NCBI RefSeq assembly: GCF_014653155.1
Contig: NZ_BNAF01000002.1
Coordinates: 372,001 to 436,000 of the forward strand
Length of the DNA stretch: 64,000 nucleotides
Reading direction: 5' to 3'
DNA from: Sphingobacterium griseoflavum
Lineage (GTDB): Bacteria; Bacteroidota; Bacteroidia; Sphingobacteriales; Sphingobacteriaceae
This document shows, piece after piece, positions 53,162 to 62,900 of this stretch. The translations under genes were made by a program, and so were the position numbers. Positions within the stretch are counted from its first letter, which is position 1, and the number at the start of each line of letters is the position of its first letter. A model generated the notes under the pieces. That model was not told where the DNA came from and made no database searches. It saw only the letters and a program-made list of their open reading frames with translations.

Positions 53162-54937
53162 TTAAATTGCTTTTGTTTTTTCTTTCAACCAAGCCGCTTC
53201 TTCCTCCTGTAATCCTGGAGCTAGCTTTTCAAACACCCAAGCATTGTATTGATTTAACCAATCGATATGTTGTTGATCCAAAAGCGATTTATCCACTAAA
53301 TCGGTTGCGATGTAACAGATCGTAAGCGTTTCGAAGTCCATAAACTCACCAAATTGATTCGATTCCAACACCTTGCTCAACACGAGATTTTCAATACGGA
53401 TACCGTAAGCCCCTTCGCGATATAGCCCGGGTTCAATCGACGTAATCATTCCTTCTTCGACTGCAATATCAATATTAGATGGATTAAATGTATGTGGCCC
53501 TTCGTGTACATTCAGGAAAAAGCCCACTCCATGTCCCGTTCCATGGCCGTAATTGCGGAGCTTTCCCCAGATAGGACGTCGCGTAATGGCATCAATCTGA
53601 TAGCCGCGTGTTCCTTTTGGAAAAACCGCCATTGATCCCTCTATCATCCCTTTCAATACGATCGTATAATCAATTTTCTCTTCGTTCGTGGCGTGGCCAA
53701 GGGATATCACCCGTGTAATATCTGTTGTTCCATCTTTATATTGGCCGCCGGAATCCACCAAAAGTAAGCCCCGCGGTGCTAGCGTTGCATTGCTCTGTTC
53801 AGTAGCCTTGTAATGGGGTAAAGCGCCGTGTTCCAGATAGCCCGCAATTGTATCAAATGAGATATCTACAAAATCTTTCCCTGCCGCACGAAATTCTTGT
53901 AATTTTTCCGCGAGATAGATCTCCGTTAAGTTTCCCTGTGGAACATGTTCTTCCACCCACTTAAAGAAACGCGTCATCGCAACGCCATCTTTGATCATCG
54001 CACGGCGCGTATGCGCAATTTCCACCTCATTTTTCACGGCTTTTAATCCCGTAGAAGGATTGATTGCTTCCACAATCGCTGTTGTAGAAGGCACCGCATC
54101 ATACATCGCAAAACATGTCCGCTTCGGGTCTAGTAGGATGCGATCTGCTCGTAAAGAAGCAACAGCAGCAAATGCCTCCGAGTAATCTCTTATTGCAACA
54201 CCAATCGCACGCAACCTTTCTTGATCGTTATCATTCAATTTAGCACGATCAATAAATAAGGTCGTCGATGCTGCTTCAATAAGCAGAAAACCTAAGACCA
54301 CAGGATTACACTTCACATCGCGTCCTCTGATATTAAGTATCCATGCTAAATCATCCAAAGAAGAAATCAAATGCGCTGTCGCCCTCTTTTCTATTAATTT
54401 TGCCTTCACACGGGCAATCTTGGCCGCCGTAGATTCGCCTGTGGCCTTCTCATCCAATAAATAAGCAGGTGCAAACGGTAGGGTTGGTCTATCTTTCCAT
54501 ACAGACGCTAACAAATCGACATGCCCATCCACCTGCACGCCCACGGGCTCTAGCGCATCTTGGACCCCCTGCGCCACCGCAATCGAAGCTAGATTGCCAT
54601 CGAAAGCAACCGTACTGCCGGCAGGCAATACATCGGCCAACCAAAAAGCATATTCCGCCGCTCCTTGCACCTTTAGCTTCATCAGCTCAAAACCCGTTCC
54701 TGCAAGTTGCTCGTTTGCCTGCACAAAGTAGCGAGAGTCCGTCCAAAGCCCAGCGAAATCCTGTGTGATGGCCAGTGTCCCCGCCGAGCCCGTAAAACCC
54801 GAAGCCCAAGCAATACCCTTAAAGCGCTCCGGTAAATACTCGCTGATATGGGGATCCGAAGAGGGGATGATATAAGCGGCAATGCCACGCGCATTCATTT
54901 CGGCTCGAATGGCCGCTAAACGTTCTTTATGTGCCAT
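53162..54937 (-). CDS. Aminopeptidase P family protein (Xaa-Pro aminopeptidase, M24B)
   Basis: Metallopeptidase that removes N-terminal residues next to proline. The 591-residue product has the long form architecture: two creatinase-like N-terminal domains (about 1-300) and the pita-bread catalytic domain. The dinuclear metal ligands are visible as Asp in LLVDSGGQYKDGTTDITR, His in GHGTGHGVGFFLNVHEGPH and Glu in MITSIEPGLY and YGIRIENLVL. I start at the ATG at 54937 (MAHKERLAAIRAEM); the open frame upstream to 55015 lacks family similarity. No signal peptide, so it is cytoplasmic. It is divergent from dacB. Confidence 0.95.
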   Translation of the reverse strand: MAHKERLAAIRAEMNARGIAAYIIPSSDPHISEYLPERFKGIAWASGFTGSAGTLAITQDFAGLWTDSRYFVQANEQLAGTGFELMKLKVQGAAEYAFWLADVLPAGSTVAFDGNLASIAVAQGVQDALEPVGVQVDGHVDLLASVWKDRPTLPFAPAYLLDEKATGESTAAKIARVKAKLIEKRATAHLISSLDDLAWILNIRGRDVKCNPVVLGFLLIEAASTTLFIDRAKLNDNDQERLRAIGVAIRDYSEAFAAVASLRADRILLDPKRTCFAMYDAVPSTTAIVEAINPSTGLKAVKNEVEIAHTRRAMIKDGVAMTRFFKWVEEHVPQGNLTEIYLAEKLQEFRAAGKDFVDISFDTIAGYLEHGALPHYKATEQSNATLAPRGLLLVDSGGQYKDGTTDITRVISLGHATNEEKIDYTIVLKGMIEGSMAVFPKGTRGYQIDAITRRPIWGKLRNYGHGTGHGVGFFLNVHEGPHTFNPSNIDIAVEEGMITSIEPGLYREGAYGIRIENLVLSKVLESNQFGEFMDFETLTICYIATDLVDKSLLDQQHIDWLNQYNAWVFEKLAPGLQEEEAAWLKEKTKAI

Positions 54938-55086
54938 GTTGTTTTTTTTATACTGGTCGCGCAAGTTAAAGAATATGTGGTAGACTTGGTAGCCTTCGCA
55001 GCACTTCATACGCAATATAAACTTAAAAAGACGACTCTAGACGCTTGCAAAAATCGAAAAAACCATCACATCAAACCAAAATTCCA

Positions 55087-55094
55087 TAAGTTTG
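55087..55094 (+). promoter_or_regulatory. Candidate -7 element for dacB
   Basis: TAAGTTTG matches TAnnTTTG exactly, but it lies only 13 bases before the proposed ATG, implying a very short leader. No clear -33 element is seen, so the call is weak. Confidence 0.3.
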
Positions 55095-55106
55095 TCTATA
55101 AAGAAT

Positions 55107-56534
55107 ATGCGTATGATAACAAAACTACTCCCGCTCATGTTGCTATCCTTTGGGCTGGTCAGCAACGATCTCTCGGCCCAGATTACCAAAGAGCGATTAA
55201 ATTCCGCTTATCAAACTTTCGCAACGAGCGAAAAGCTAACAAACGGTATAGCTTCCTTTACCGTTTTGGACGGAAAAACCGGCGCCGTCTTGGTTGCCAA
55301 CAATGCCGCGACAGGGCTGCCCACGGCATCCACACTAAAAGTAATCACCACTATCACAGCGCTAGACATCCTAGGACCGGCGTACACCTATAAAACACAA
55401 TTGCGTTACACTGGCGAAATTGATAGCTTGGGCGTGCTCCACGGCGACATTATTGTACGCGGCAGTGGCGACCCAACGCTAGGGAGTGACCGTTATGCGC
55501 AGGCAAACAGCGAAACGTTGCTCAACAAATGGATCTACACCATCAAAAACGCTGGCATTAAGCAAATCCATGGACGTGTTATCGGAGACGACCTCCACTT
55601 TAATGGAAATGATGTACCTGGAGGATGGAATTGGACGGATATCGGAAATTACTATGGTGCCGGCATATCCGGTCTGAATTGGCGAGAGAACAAACTAAGT
55701 CTACAGTTTTCACCGGCAGGGGTCGGCCAGCCAGCAAGCCTTCGAAATAATGATCACGGGATGCCCCAACTACAGTTTATCAATGAAGTCACCACGGGAG
55801 GCAACGGCTCGGGCGACAATGTTTATGGTTATTCCGCCCCATACAGTGACATGATCTATCTACGCGGAACCTATGGCAGAGACTTGAAGAAAGTAATCGA
55901 AATATCGATGCCCGACCCAGCACTTTATCTTGCGGAGGAACTCCGACTTTCCCTAAACGACCAAGGCGTAATGGTTGATAGCGTTGCGACGAGCAGTAAG
56001 CGTCTCTTAAACCAAGGCGAACGCCTATCGTCGGATAGTAAAACGCTAGACGAGCATACTTCTCCACCCTTGAAGGATATTATTTACTGGTTTAATCAAA
56101 AAAGTATTAACCTTTATGGTGAAGCATTGCTGAAAAGTTTTGGTTTGCTGAGCGGCAACAGATCTGAAACAGAACAGGCCGCTAAACTGCTCGCTAAATA
56201 TTGGGAGCAGAAGCTAAAAATCCCCATCGGTGAGCTAAACATCAAAGATGGCTCTGGCCTATCACCACAAAACAGGGTAACCAGCATGGCGATGGCCAAG
56301 ATCATGCAGTACGCCAAAGGTCGCCCTTGGTTCGACGAGTTTCAAAAAAGCCTCCCCAACATCAACGCCGTGCGCATGAAGAGTGGTACCATTGGCGGCA
56401 CATTGGGATACACGGGTTATCATACGAACACCGCTGGGCAGCAATTCACATTTTCGCTTTTGGTAAACAACTACACAGGTAGCACGACGGCCATGCGGCA
56501 AGATATGTTTAAGTTATTGGACAATTTGAAATAA
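55107..56534 (+). CDS. dacB: D-alanyl-D-alanine carboxypeptidase/endopeptidase (PBP4, peptidase S13)
   Basis: Periplasmic penicillin-binding protein that trims the stem peptide and cuts D-Ala cross-links of peptidoglycan. About 475 residues. The signal peptide ends near DLSAQ (residue 25). Active-site motifs of the S13 family are present: STLK (SxxK) near residue 75, SIN in QKSINLYGEALL (SxN) near 335, and KSG in MKSGTIGGTLGYTG (KTG box) near 430. Two in-frame ATGs (55107, 55113) are possible starts; an upstream TTG at 55092 is less likely. A gene-free region of 169 bases separates it from pepP. Confidence 0.93.
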   Translation: MRMITKLLPLMLLSFGLVSNDLSAQITKERLNSAYQTFATSEKLTNGIASFTVLDGKTGAVLVANNAATGLPTASTLKVITTITALDILGPAYTYKTQLRYTGEIDSLGVLHGDIIVRGSGDPTLGSDRYAQANSETLLNKWIYTIKNAGIKQIHGRVIGDDLHFNGNDVPGGWNWTDIGNYYGAGISGLNWRENKLSLQFSPAGVGQPASLRNNDHGMPQLQFINEVTTGGNGSGDNVYGYSAPYSDMIYLRGTYGRDLKKVIEISMPDPALYLAEELRLSLNDQGVMVDSVATSSKRLLNQGERLSSDSKTLDEHTSPPLKDIIYWFNQKSINLYGEALLKSFGLLSGNRSETEQAAKLLAKYWEQKLKIPIGELNIKDGSGLSPQNRVTSMAMAKIMQYAKGRPWFDEFQKSLPNINAVRMKSGTIGGTLGYTGYHTNTAGQQFTFSLLVNNYTGSTTAMRQDMFKLLDNLK

Positions 56535-56543
56535 GCCTAAAAA

Positions 56544-56575
56544 TTAGTTAATTCCGTGCTGATGTTTTAGCTTTG
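56544..56575 (+). promoter_or_regulatory. Promoter candidate for maeB
   Basis: TTAG (56544-56547), a 20-base spacer and TAGCTTTG (56568-56575): an exact -7 match and a one-mismatch -33. The leader would be about 140 bases; it includes the small hairpin AGGAG-GTATAT-CTCCT near 56644-56660, whose role is unclear. Confidence 0.55.
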
Positions 56576-56723
56576 TAACCTGACATTTAATTTTTATTGT
56601 TAGTAAATGTTGAAGCAGAAATAAGGCTAGCCTTTTCGCAGCAAGGAGGTATATCTCCTGTGATAAGAACAGACTATCCGAATTTTCAGCTTTTAATTTT
56701 ACGTTTAATTTTTACTTAGAAAA

Positions 56724-59000
56724 ATGAGTAGCAACAGAAAAAAAGACGCGCTGGATTACCATGCGATGGGGAGACCCGGAAAAATTGCTGTCGTACCAAC
56801 AAAACCACACAATTCGCAAAGAGATTTATCACTAGCATATTCACCCGGAGTAGCAGAACCCTGTTTGGCTATCGCAGAGAATCCCGAAGATGCGTACAAG
56901 TATACCTCCAAAGGAAACTTGGTTGCTGTTATCAGTAACGGCACGGCGGTATTGGGCTTGGGCGATATAGGCGCGCAGGCCGGAAAACCAGTGATGGAAG
57001 GAAAAGGTTTGCTATTCAAAATCTTTGCTGACATTGATGTCTTTGACATTGAGTTAGACACTAAAAATGTTGACGAATTCGTTAACATTGTGAAAGCGCT
57101 AGAGCCTACTTTCGGTGGTGTCAACCTAGAAGACATCAAAGCCCCGGAATGCTTTGAAATAGAACGTCGCCTAAAAGAAGAAATGAACATCCCGGTGATG
57201 CATGACGACCAACACGGTACGGCCATTATATCGGGTGCCGCGCTGATCAATGCCTGCGAACTAATCGGTAAAGATATCAGCGACATCAAAATTGTTGTCA
57301 ATGGTGCGGGAGCAGCTGCCATATCCTGCACCGGCATGTACATATCTGTCGGCGCGAAGAAGGAGAATATCATCATGTTGGATAGCAAAGGCGTGATACG
57401 TAAAGACCGGGACAATTTGGATCAAACAAAAGCCGCATTCGCTACGGATCGTGATATCTATACGCTCGCCGATGCTGTTGCGGGTTCTGATGTATTTATC
57501 GGTCTTTCGGCAGCGGATGTGCTTACCCCAGCGATGCTATTAACGATGAACCCGCGTCCTATCGTGTTAGCGATGGCTAATCCTAACCCAGAGATTGCTT
57601 ATGATCTAGCCGTGGAAACACGAGACGATGTCATTATGGGAACAGGTCGTTCTGACTATCCAAACCAGGTGAATAACGTATTGGGCTTCCCCTATATTTT
57701 TCGTGGGGCTTTAGATGTCCGCGCGACAGGCATTAACGAGGACATGAAAATTGCGGCGGTCAAGGCGTTGGCAGCATTGGCAAAACAACCCGTACCGGAA
57801 GAAGTAAACCAGGCTTATGAAACCAATAACCTAAAATTCGGACCAGATTACATTATTCCAAAGCCCACAGACCCACGTTTGATTACCGAAGTCTCCGTGG
57901 CCGTAGCGAAGGCCGCCATTGCTTCTGGCGTCGCTCGGAAAGAAATCCTCGATTGGGATAAATACCGCGAGGAATTGCGTAAAAGGTTGGGCAAAGAAGA
58001 TGGCATCATGCGCAACCTGACAACCAAGGCTAAATTAAATCCGAAAAGAGTTGTCTTTGCCGAAGCTGACAATTACAAGACGCTTCGCGCGGCACAGATC
58101 GTCAAGGAAGAAAAGATCGCTATTCCCATTCTTTTGGGCAACCAAAAGAAAATTGAAGGCCTCATCAAAGAATACGATTTGGAGCTTCGCGGCGTAGAAA
58201 TAGTCGATCCGAAAGAAGAAATTGATTCAGAACGTTTCAAAAAATTCGCCCAGCATCTCTATAAACGTCGGCAACGTCGTGGTATCTCTGAAAGTGATGC
58301 CCGTAAGTTGATGACGGATCGCAATTATTTTGCAGCTTCCATGGTGCAATTTGGTGAAGCTGATACGCTTATTTCTGGTTCCACGCGCAACTACGGTTCT
58401 ACTATCCGGCCGGCATTGCAGGTTATCGGTGCAAAACCGGGCAGTCGAGTGGCTGGCATGTACATGATGCTGACGGCTAAGGGACCAATATTCTTTGGCG
58501 ACACCACCGTCAACGAAGACCCTTCTGCGGAAGAACTTGCCGAGATTACCGTGCTACTAGAAAATGCAATCAAACGTTTCAATATCAAACCCCGAATTGC
58601 ATTGCTATCTTACTCGAACTTCGGCTCCAACGATGGGCGGGTTGCGAATAAGATGCGGGAAACAGCCCGCATATTGCGCGAGAAGGCACCCGACATCATC
58701 GTCGATGGCGATATACAAGCCAATTTTGCCCTAAACAGCGATATGTTAAACGCAAATTTCCCGTTTAGTGCGTTGAATGGCGAAGCGGCAAACACGTTGG
58801 TTTTCCCGAATCTGGAGTCCGGTAATATTGCCTACAAGCTTTTGCAAGAAGTAGGTAATGCCGAAGCAGTTGGCCCCATCCTTTTAGGGATGAATAAGCC
58901 GGTGCACGTTTTGCAACTCGATAGCTCCGTTCGTGAAATCGTTAACATGGTAACCATTGCCGTAGTAGACGTACAGGAACATCAGAAGAGTGTTAACTAG
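56724..59000 (+). CDS. maeB: NADP-dependent malic enzyme fused to a phosphotransacetylase-like domain
   Basis: Converts malate to pyruvate and CO2 with NADP+. The 758-residue protein has the MaeB layout: malic enzyme N-terminal domain (about 15-155, YSPGVAEPCLAIAENPEDAY, MHDDQHGTAIISGAAL), NAD(P)-binding domain (about 160-400, VVNGAGAAAISCTGMY) and a C-terminal phosphate acetyltransferase-like domain (about 425-755, VVFAEADNYKTLRAAQIVKE, GNAEAVGPILLGMNKPVHVL). The C-terminal part is usually regulatory (acetyl-CoA response) rather than catalytic. Together with pckA at the other end of the window it serves exchange between C4 and C3 metabolites. Confidence 0.96.
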   Translation: MSSNRKKDALDYHAMGRPGKIAVVPTKPHNSQRDLSLAYSPGVAEPCLAIAENPEDAYKYTSKGNLVAVISNGTAVLGLGDIGAQAGKPVMEGKGLLFKIFADIDVFDIELDTKNVDEFVNIVKALEPTFGGVNLEDIKAPECFEIERRLKEEMNIPVMHDDQHGTAIISGAALINACELIGKDISDIKIVVNGAGAAAISCTGMYISVGAKKENIIMLDSKGVIRKDRDNLDQTKAAFATDRDIYTLADAVAGSDVFIGLSAADVLTPAMLLTMNPRPIVLAMANPNPEIAYDLAVETRDDVIMGTGRSDYPNQVNNVLGFPYIFRGALDVRATGINEDMKIAAVKALAALAKQPVPEEVNQAYETNNLKFGPDYIIPKPTDPRLITEVSVAVAKAAIASGVARKEILDWDKYREELRKRLGKEDGIMRNLTTKAKLNPKRVVFAEADNYKTLRAAQIVKEEKIAIPILLGNQKKIEGLIKEYDLELRGVEIVDPKEEIDSERFKKFAQHLYKRRQRRGISESDARKLMTDRNYFAASMVQFGEADTLISGSTRNYGSTIRPALQVIGAKPGSRVAGMYMMLTAKGPIFFGDTTVNEDPSAEELAEITVLLENAIKRFNIKPRIALLSYSNFGSNDGRVANKMRETARILREKAPDIIVDGDIQANFALNSDMLNANFPFSALNGEAANTLVFPNLESGNIAYKLLQEVGNAEAVGPILLGMNKPVHVLQLDSSVREIVNMVTIAVVDVQEHQKSVN

Positions 59001-59073
59001 CTGCCTAAAAAGGCATTCAATACGTACTTTGTAAGGCAAGGCATTCGCCATTGGCTGCGAAGGAGAAAATATG

Positions 59074-59113
59074 ACCAAGCAATCTCGTATCAACAACATA
59101 CGGATTGCTTGGT
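59074..59113. terminator. Long hairpin downstream of maeB
   Basis: ACCAAGCAATCTCGTAT (59074-59090) pairs with ATACGGATTGCTTGGT (59098-59113) over a CAACAAC loop, with a single bulged base: about 16 bp. The T-rich stretch after it is weak (TTATCCCTTTC), so it may be a terminator or an RNA-stabilising structure. The rest of 59001-59225 shows no gene. Confidence 0.65.
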
Positions 59114-59225
59114 TATCCCTTTCTAGCAACAACACATGTTAAAGTGCTTTGATGTTTTTTGGGTTAGTGACTTTCATGCACAGGGCGCCCTGTTTTATTT
59201 TTTACTTTTAATTTTTCTTTTTCTG

Positions 59226-59810
59226 ATGTACGATTATTTTAATGGAAAACTCGTTTTTAAAGCTCCAACCCATGTCATACTGGATGTGGCCGGGATTGGC
59301 TACCATATCCATATCTCACTAACCACCTACTCCCTTATAAAGGATCAGGAAAACTGCAAATTATTTGTGTCCTTTCAAGTTCGAGAAGATGCGCAAACCT
59401 TATATGGCTTTGCAACGGAAGGCGAGCGGCAACTTTTCAACCATCTCATATCTGTTTCCGGCATCGGCCCCAACACGGGACGCATGATGCTGTCTTCGAT
59501 CTCCCCGGAAGAAATACAGGCGGCTATCATTAACGGGCAGGTTCAAATAATCCAAAAAATAAAGGGTATAGGACCGAAATCTGCGCAGCGCCTCATCTTG
59601 GAATTGCAAGACAAACTCAAAAAGCAAGGTCCCGATGCCTTAATGCCGCTCCCTATCGCGAAACAATCCATTCCGGAAGAAGCGCTGACTGCCTTGGTCA
59701 TGTTGGGTTTCGGCAAGCCGCAGGCAGAAAAAGTGCTAAACAGCTTAGTGAGCAGTGATGCGTCCCTCAGCGTAGAAGCCCTTATCAAAGCAGCCTTAAA
59801 GCGACTTTAG
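59226..59810 (+). CDS. ruvA: Holliday junction branch migration protein RuvA
   Basis: DNA-binding subunit of RuvAB, which drives branch migration of Holliday junctions. With the ATG at 59226 (MYDYFNGKLVFKAPTHVILD) the product is 194 residues, the family norm; an open frame back to 59136 adds 30 hydrophobic, unrelated residues. It has the N-terminal OB fold (1-62), two helix-hairpin-helix motifs (ISVSGIGPNTGRMMLSSI, IKGIGPKSAQRLILELQ, about 75-130) and the C-terminal RuvB-binding domain (EEALTALVMLGFGKPQAEK, 148-194). It precedes sprA by about 165 bases, a gene order common in this phylum. Confidence 0.96.
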   Translation: MYDYFNGKLVFKAPTHVILDVAGIGYHIHISLTTYSLIKDQENCKLFVSFQVREDAQTLYGFATEGERQLFNHLISVSGIGPNTGRMMLSSISPEEIQAAIINGQVQIIQKIKGIGPKSAQRLILELQDKLKKQGPDALMPLPIAKQSIPEEALTALVMLGFGKPQAEKVLNSLVSSDASLSVEALIKAALKRL

Positions 59811-59974
59811 ACTTTCTCACTAATAAATATTATTCTATAAATTTTAACATATTAACTATTAAAAAAAATTAAAACAATTGGTTTTTAACGAAAATTGGTA
59901 GATATTTGTACCTAATCATTGATTAACTGCTTATGAAAACCTAATCACTGATTATTTAACTTATTTGCTGTTAC

Positions 59975-62900
59975 TTGTTGAAGAAACCGATTCATTTGGC
60001 ATTGCTATGCCTGCTAGGCTGTATCTTTTGTATTTGTTATGCCGTACAGGCACAACAGGTAACACCGGCATATGGAAAAAATGCTGATAGCCTAACAATC
60101 CCTTATCGGTTCAAGGATCACCCATTCTTAAAACTCCGTAAAACTTACGACCCTATTGATCTAGGCTATCCCACAAACATCCAGCGAGAAATCGAGTACG
60201 ACCCTACAAGCAAAGCATACATCATAAAGGAGAGGCTTGGCAACAAACTGTATAGACCTTCCATGCACTTATCGTTAGATGAGTATAAAAAGTTCGAATT
60301 TAATCGCCTGCAAAAAAATTATTGGGAAGAACTTGCTGAAAAATCGTTGATGGAAGAGCGTAAGCGAAGATTGATTCCTATTTTGGAAGTCAGCAGTCCG
60401 ACCTTTCAAAGAATATTCGGCGGGAATACCATTGAGATCACACCCCGGGGGAGTGCGGAAATCATTTTTCGGGGACAACGAAACACCAATGAAAACCCGA
60501 TGTTTAACGAAATACAACGCAAACAGTGGGGATTTGACTTCGACCAAAACATCAATTTAAACTTAAATGGCAAGATAGGAGAACGCGTGAAGGTTAATGC
60601 GAATTTCAATTCGCGGGCACAATTTGATTTTGAAAATCAGATCCGTTTAGACTATGTTGCCGAAGACGATGCCATCCTTCGTCGGCTGGAAGTGGGCAAT
60701 GTCAATATGGCCTTAAATAGCAGTCTTATCCAAGGGTCGGAATCTTTATTTGGCGTTAAGGCACAATTGCAGTTTGGAAAACTTTTCTTTACCGGAGTGG
60801 TTTCGCAGCAGCGATCAAGACAAAAGGAATTCACCATAAGCAATGGATCCCGCGACAGCAATATCGAACTAAATCTTGACGATTACGAAGCCAATCAACA
60901 TTATTTCTTAAGCCAGTACTTTCGCGACAACTACAACCAGGCCCTTTCGCTAGCGCCCATTATTACCACAAATATTAACATTACGCAAATCGAAGTTTGG
61001 GTAAACAACCGATCCAATAGCTACGAAGAGGCTCGCGATGTACTCGCATTATTGGACTTAGGTGAATACACGCCCTATAACAGCAGTATCACGCGTGGCA
61101 ATGTACGCAATCCATCAACGGGGCTTCCCGGACAAAACAGCGCTCAGGTATCCAACGACCTGCTTCGTCTGTTGGGCGAAAACGGAAGACAATCAAGCGG
61201 CACTTTTGTACAGAGCTTTTTTGCCCCAACGGGCGGAACCGACAACTACGAAAAACTAACCTATGCGCGCAAATTGATTGAAGGAAAGGACTATTTTCTG
61301 AACGGCAAACTGGGATATATATCCTTACTTTATCCGCTAAACCAAGATCAGGTACTTGCCGTGGCCTACCGCTACCTTTTGAACGGTGTCGAGTATCAAG
61401 TGGGTGAATTCAGCACGGATATTCCCGTTACGCCATCCAACCCCACTATGTTGTATACGAAACTTCTGAAAGCATCCACGTTGAAGACGAACTTGCCCAC
61501 GTGGAATTTGATGATGAAAAATATCTATTCCCTTAATTCGTATAATATTTCCAACAACAACTTCTACTTGCAGATATACCGAAAAGAAGATGAAACCGGC
61601 ACGGACCGCCCTTCTATGTTTGAAGGTATACGGACACAAGGCAAAACATGGTTACAAATTACGGGTTTGGATCGCTTGGATCAAGCTCAGGCAGCCAATC
61701 CAGACGGTCTTTTCGACTATATGGAAGGCATTACCATTGATGCCAAACGCGGGAAGCTAATTTTTCCGCTTGTTGAACCCTTCGGTGTCGACCTCGCGCG
61801 CCAGTTTGCTGCAGGAGAAGAAACGTTATCGGAAAAATATACCTATCCCGAACTGTACCGCTTAACGAAAGTAGATGCACAGCAGAAATTCCCGAACAAG
61901 AACAGGTATATCCTTCGTGGCCGCTACAGTTCCACTTCCGGAACGGAGTTCCAACTGGAAGGATTCAATATACGACCCGGATCGGTGCGTGTGATGGCGG
62001 GTGGCATGCGCCTAGAGGAAGGACAGGATTTCTACATCAACTACGAGCTGGGCACCTTGCGTATTCTAAATGAGGCCATGGTCATGGGCGGCACGCCAAT
62101 CACGGTGAGCATGGAGGATGACGCCATGTTTGGGCTGCAACAAAAAACCTTGATGGGCGGACGTTTTGACTACAGGCTGAATGAAAAGCTACACCTCGGT
62201 GCCACCATAATGAACCTAACCGAAAAGCCGCTCACAGAGAAAGTGAACATCGGGCAGGAACCGATGTCCAACACGATGGTCGGTGCCGATATCAGCTACA
62301 ACAGCTCGTCGAGATGGTTGACACGTATGGTTGATAAACTTCCTTTTCTAAGTACGAGAGAAGAATCCCAAGTTTCCTTTTATGGGGAGTTTGCACAACT
62401 TATCCCGGGCCATCCCCGTGGGTTAAACACCGCCAATGGCCGAACAGGAACAACCTATATCGATGACTTTGAGAACAGCGTTTCCTATATTGATATTCTC
62501 GGCCGAAATGCTTGGCAGATAGCGGGCACGCCGCGGATGTTTTCCGAATCCAACCTAGTAAATGAGCTGCAATACGGATTCAACCGTGCACTACTGGCGT
62601 TTTACAATATCGACCCGGTATTCTACAACAACAGTGCACTTACCCCCGCCAATATAAGCAACGCCATGCGCTCGGATCATCGCGTACGCGAAGTACTCGA
62701 GCGCGAGATCTTCCCATTTAAAGAAAGTAGGACGGGCGGCGCAATCTTTATCAACACACTGAATATGGCGTTCTACCCGATGATTCGCGGGCCCTACAAC
62801 TACGCTACGGCAGGGCTTAACAGCGAGGGGCGGTTTACCGAACCTCAAACTAAATGGGGCGGTATATTTCGTAGCCTTGACCAAACGGACTTTGAAGCGG

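Noticed and set aside
56756..57415. A 219-codon minus-strand open frame opposite maeB
   Set aside because: Ser/Pro/Met-rich reverse reading of the conserved malic enzyme domain, with no recognisable features.
59136..59225. Hydrophobic 30-residue N-terminal extension of RuvA
   Set aside because: RuvA is a cytoplasmic DNA-binding protein; the OB fold begins at the ATG at 59226 and the resulting length is the family norm.
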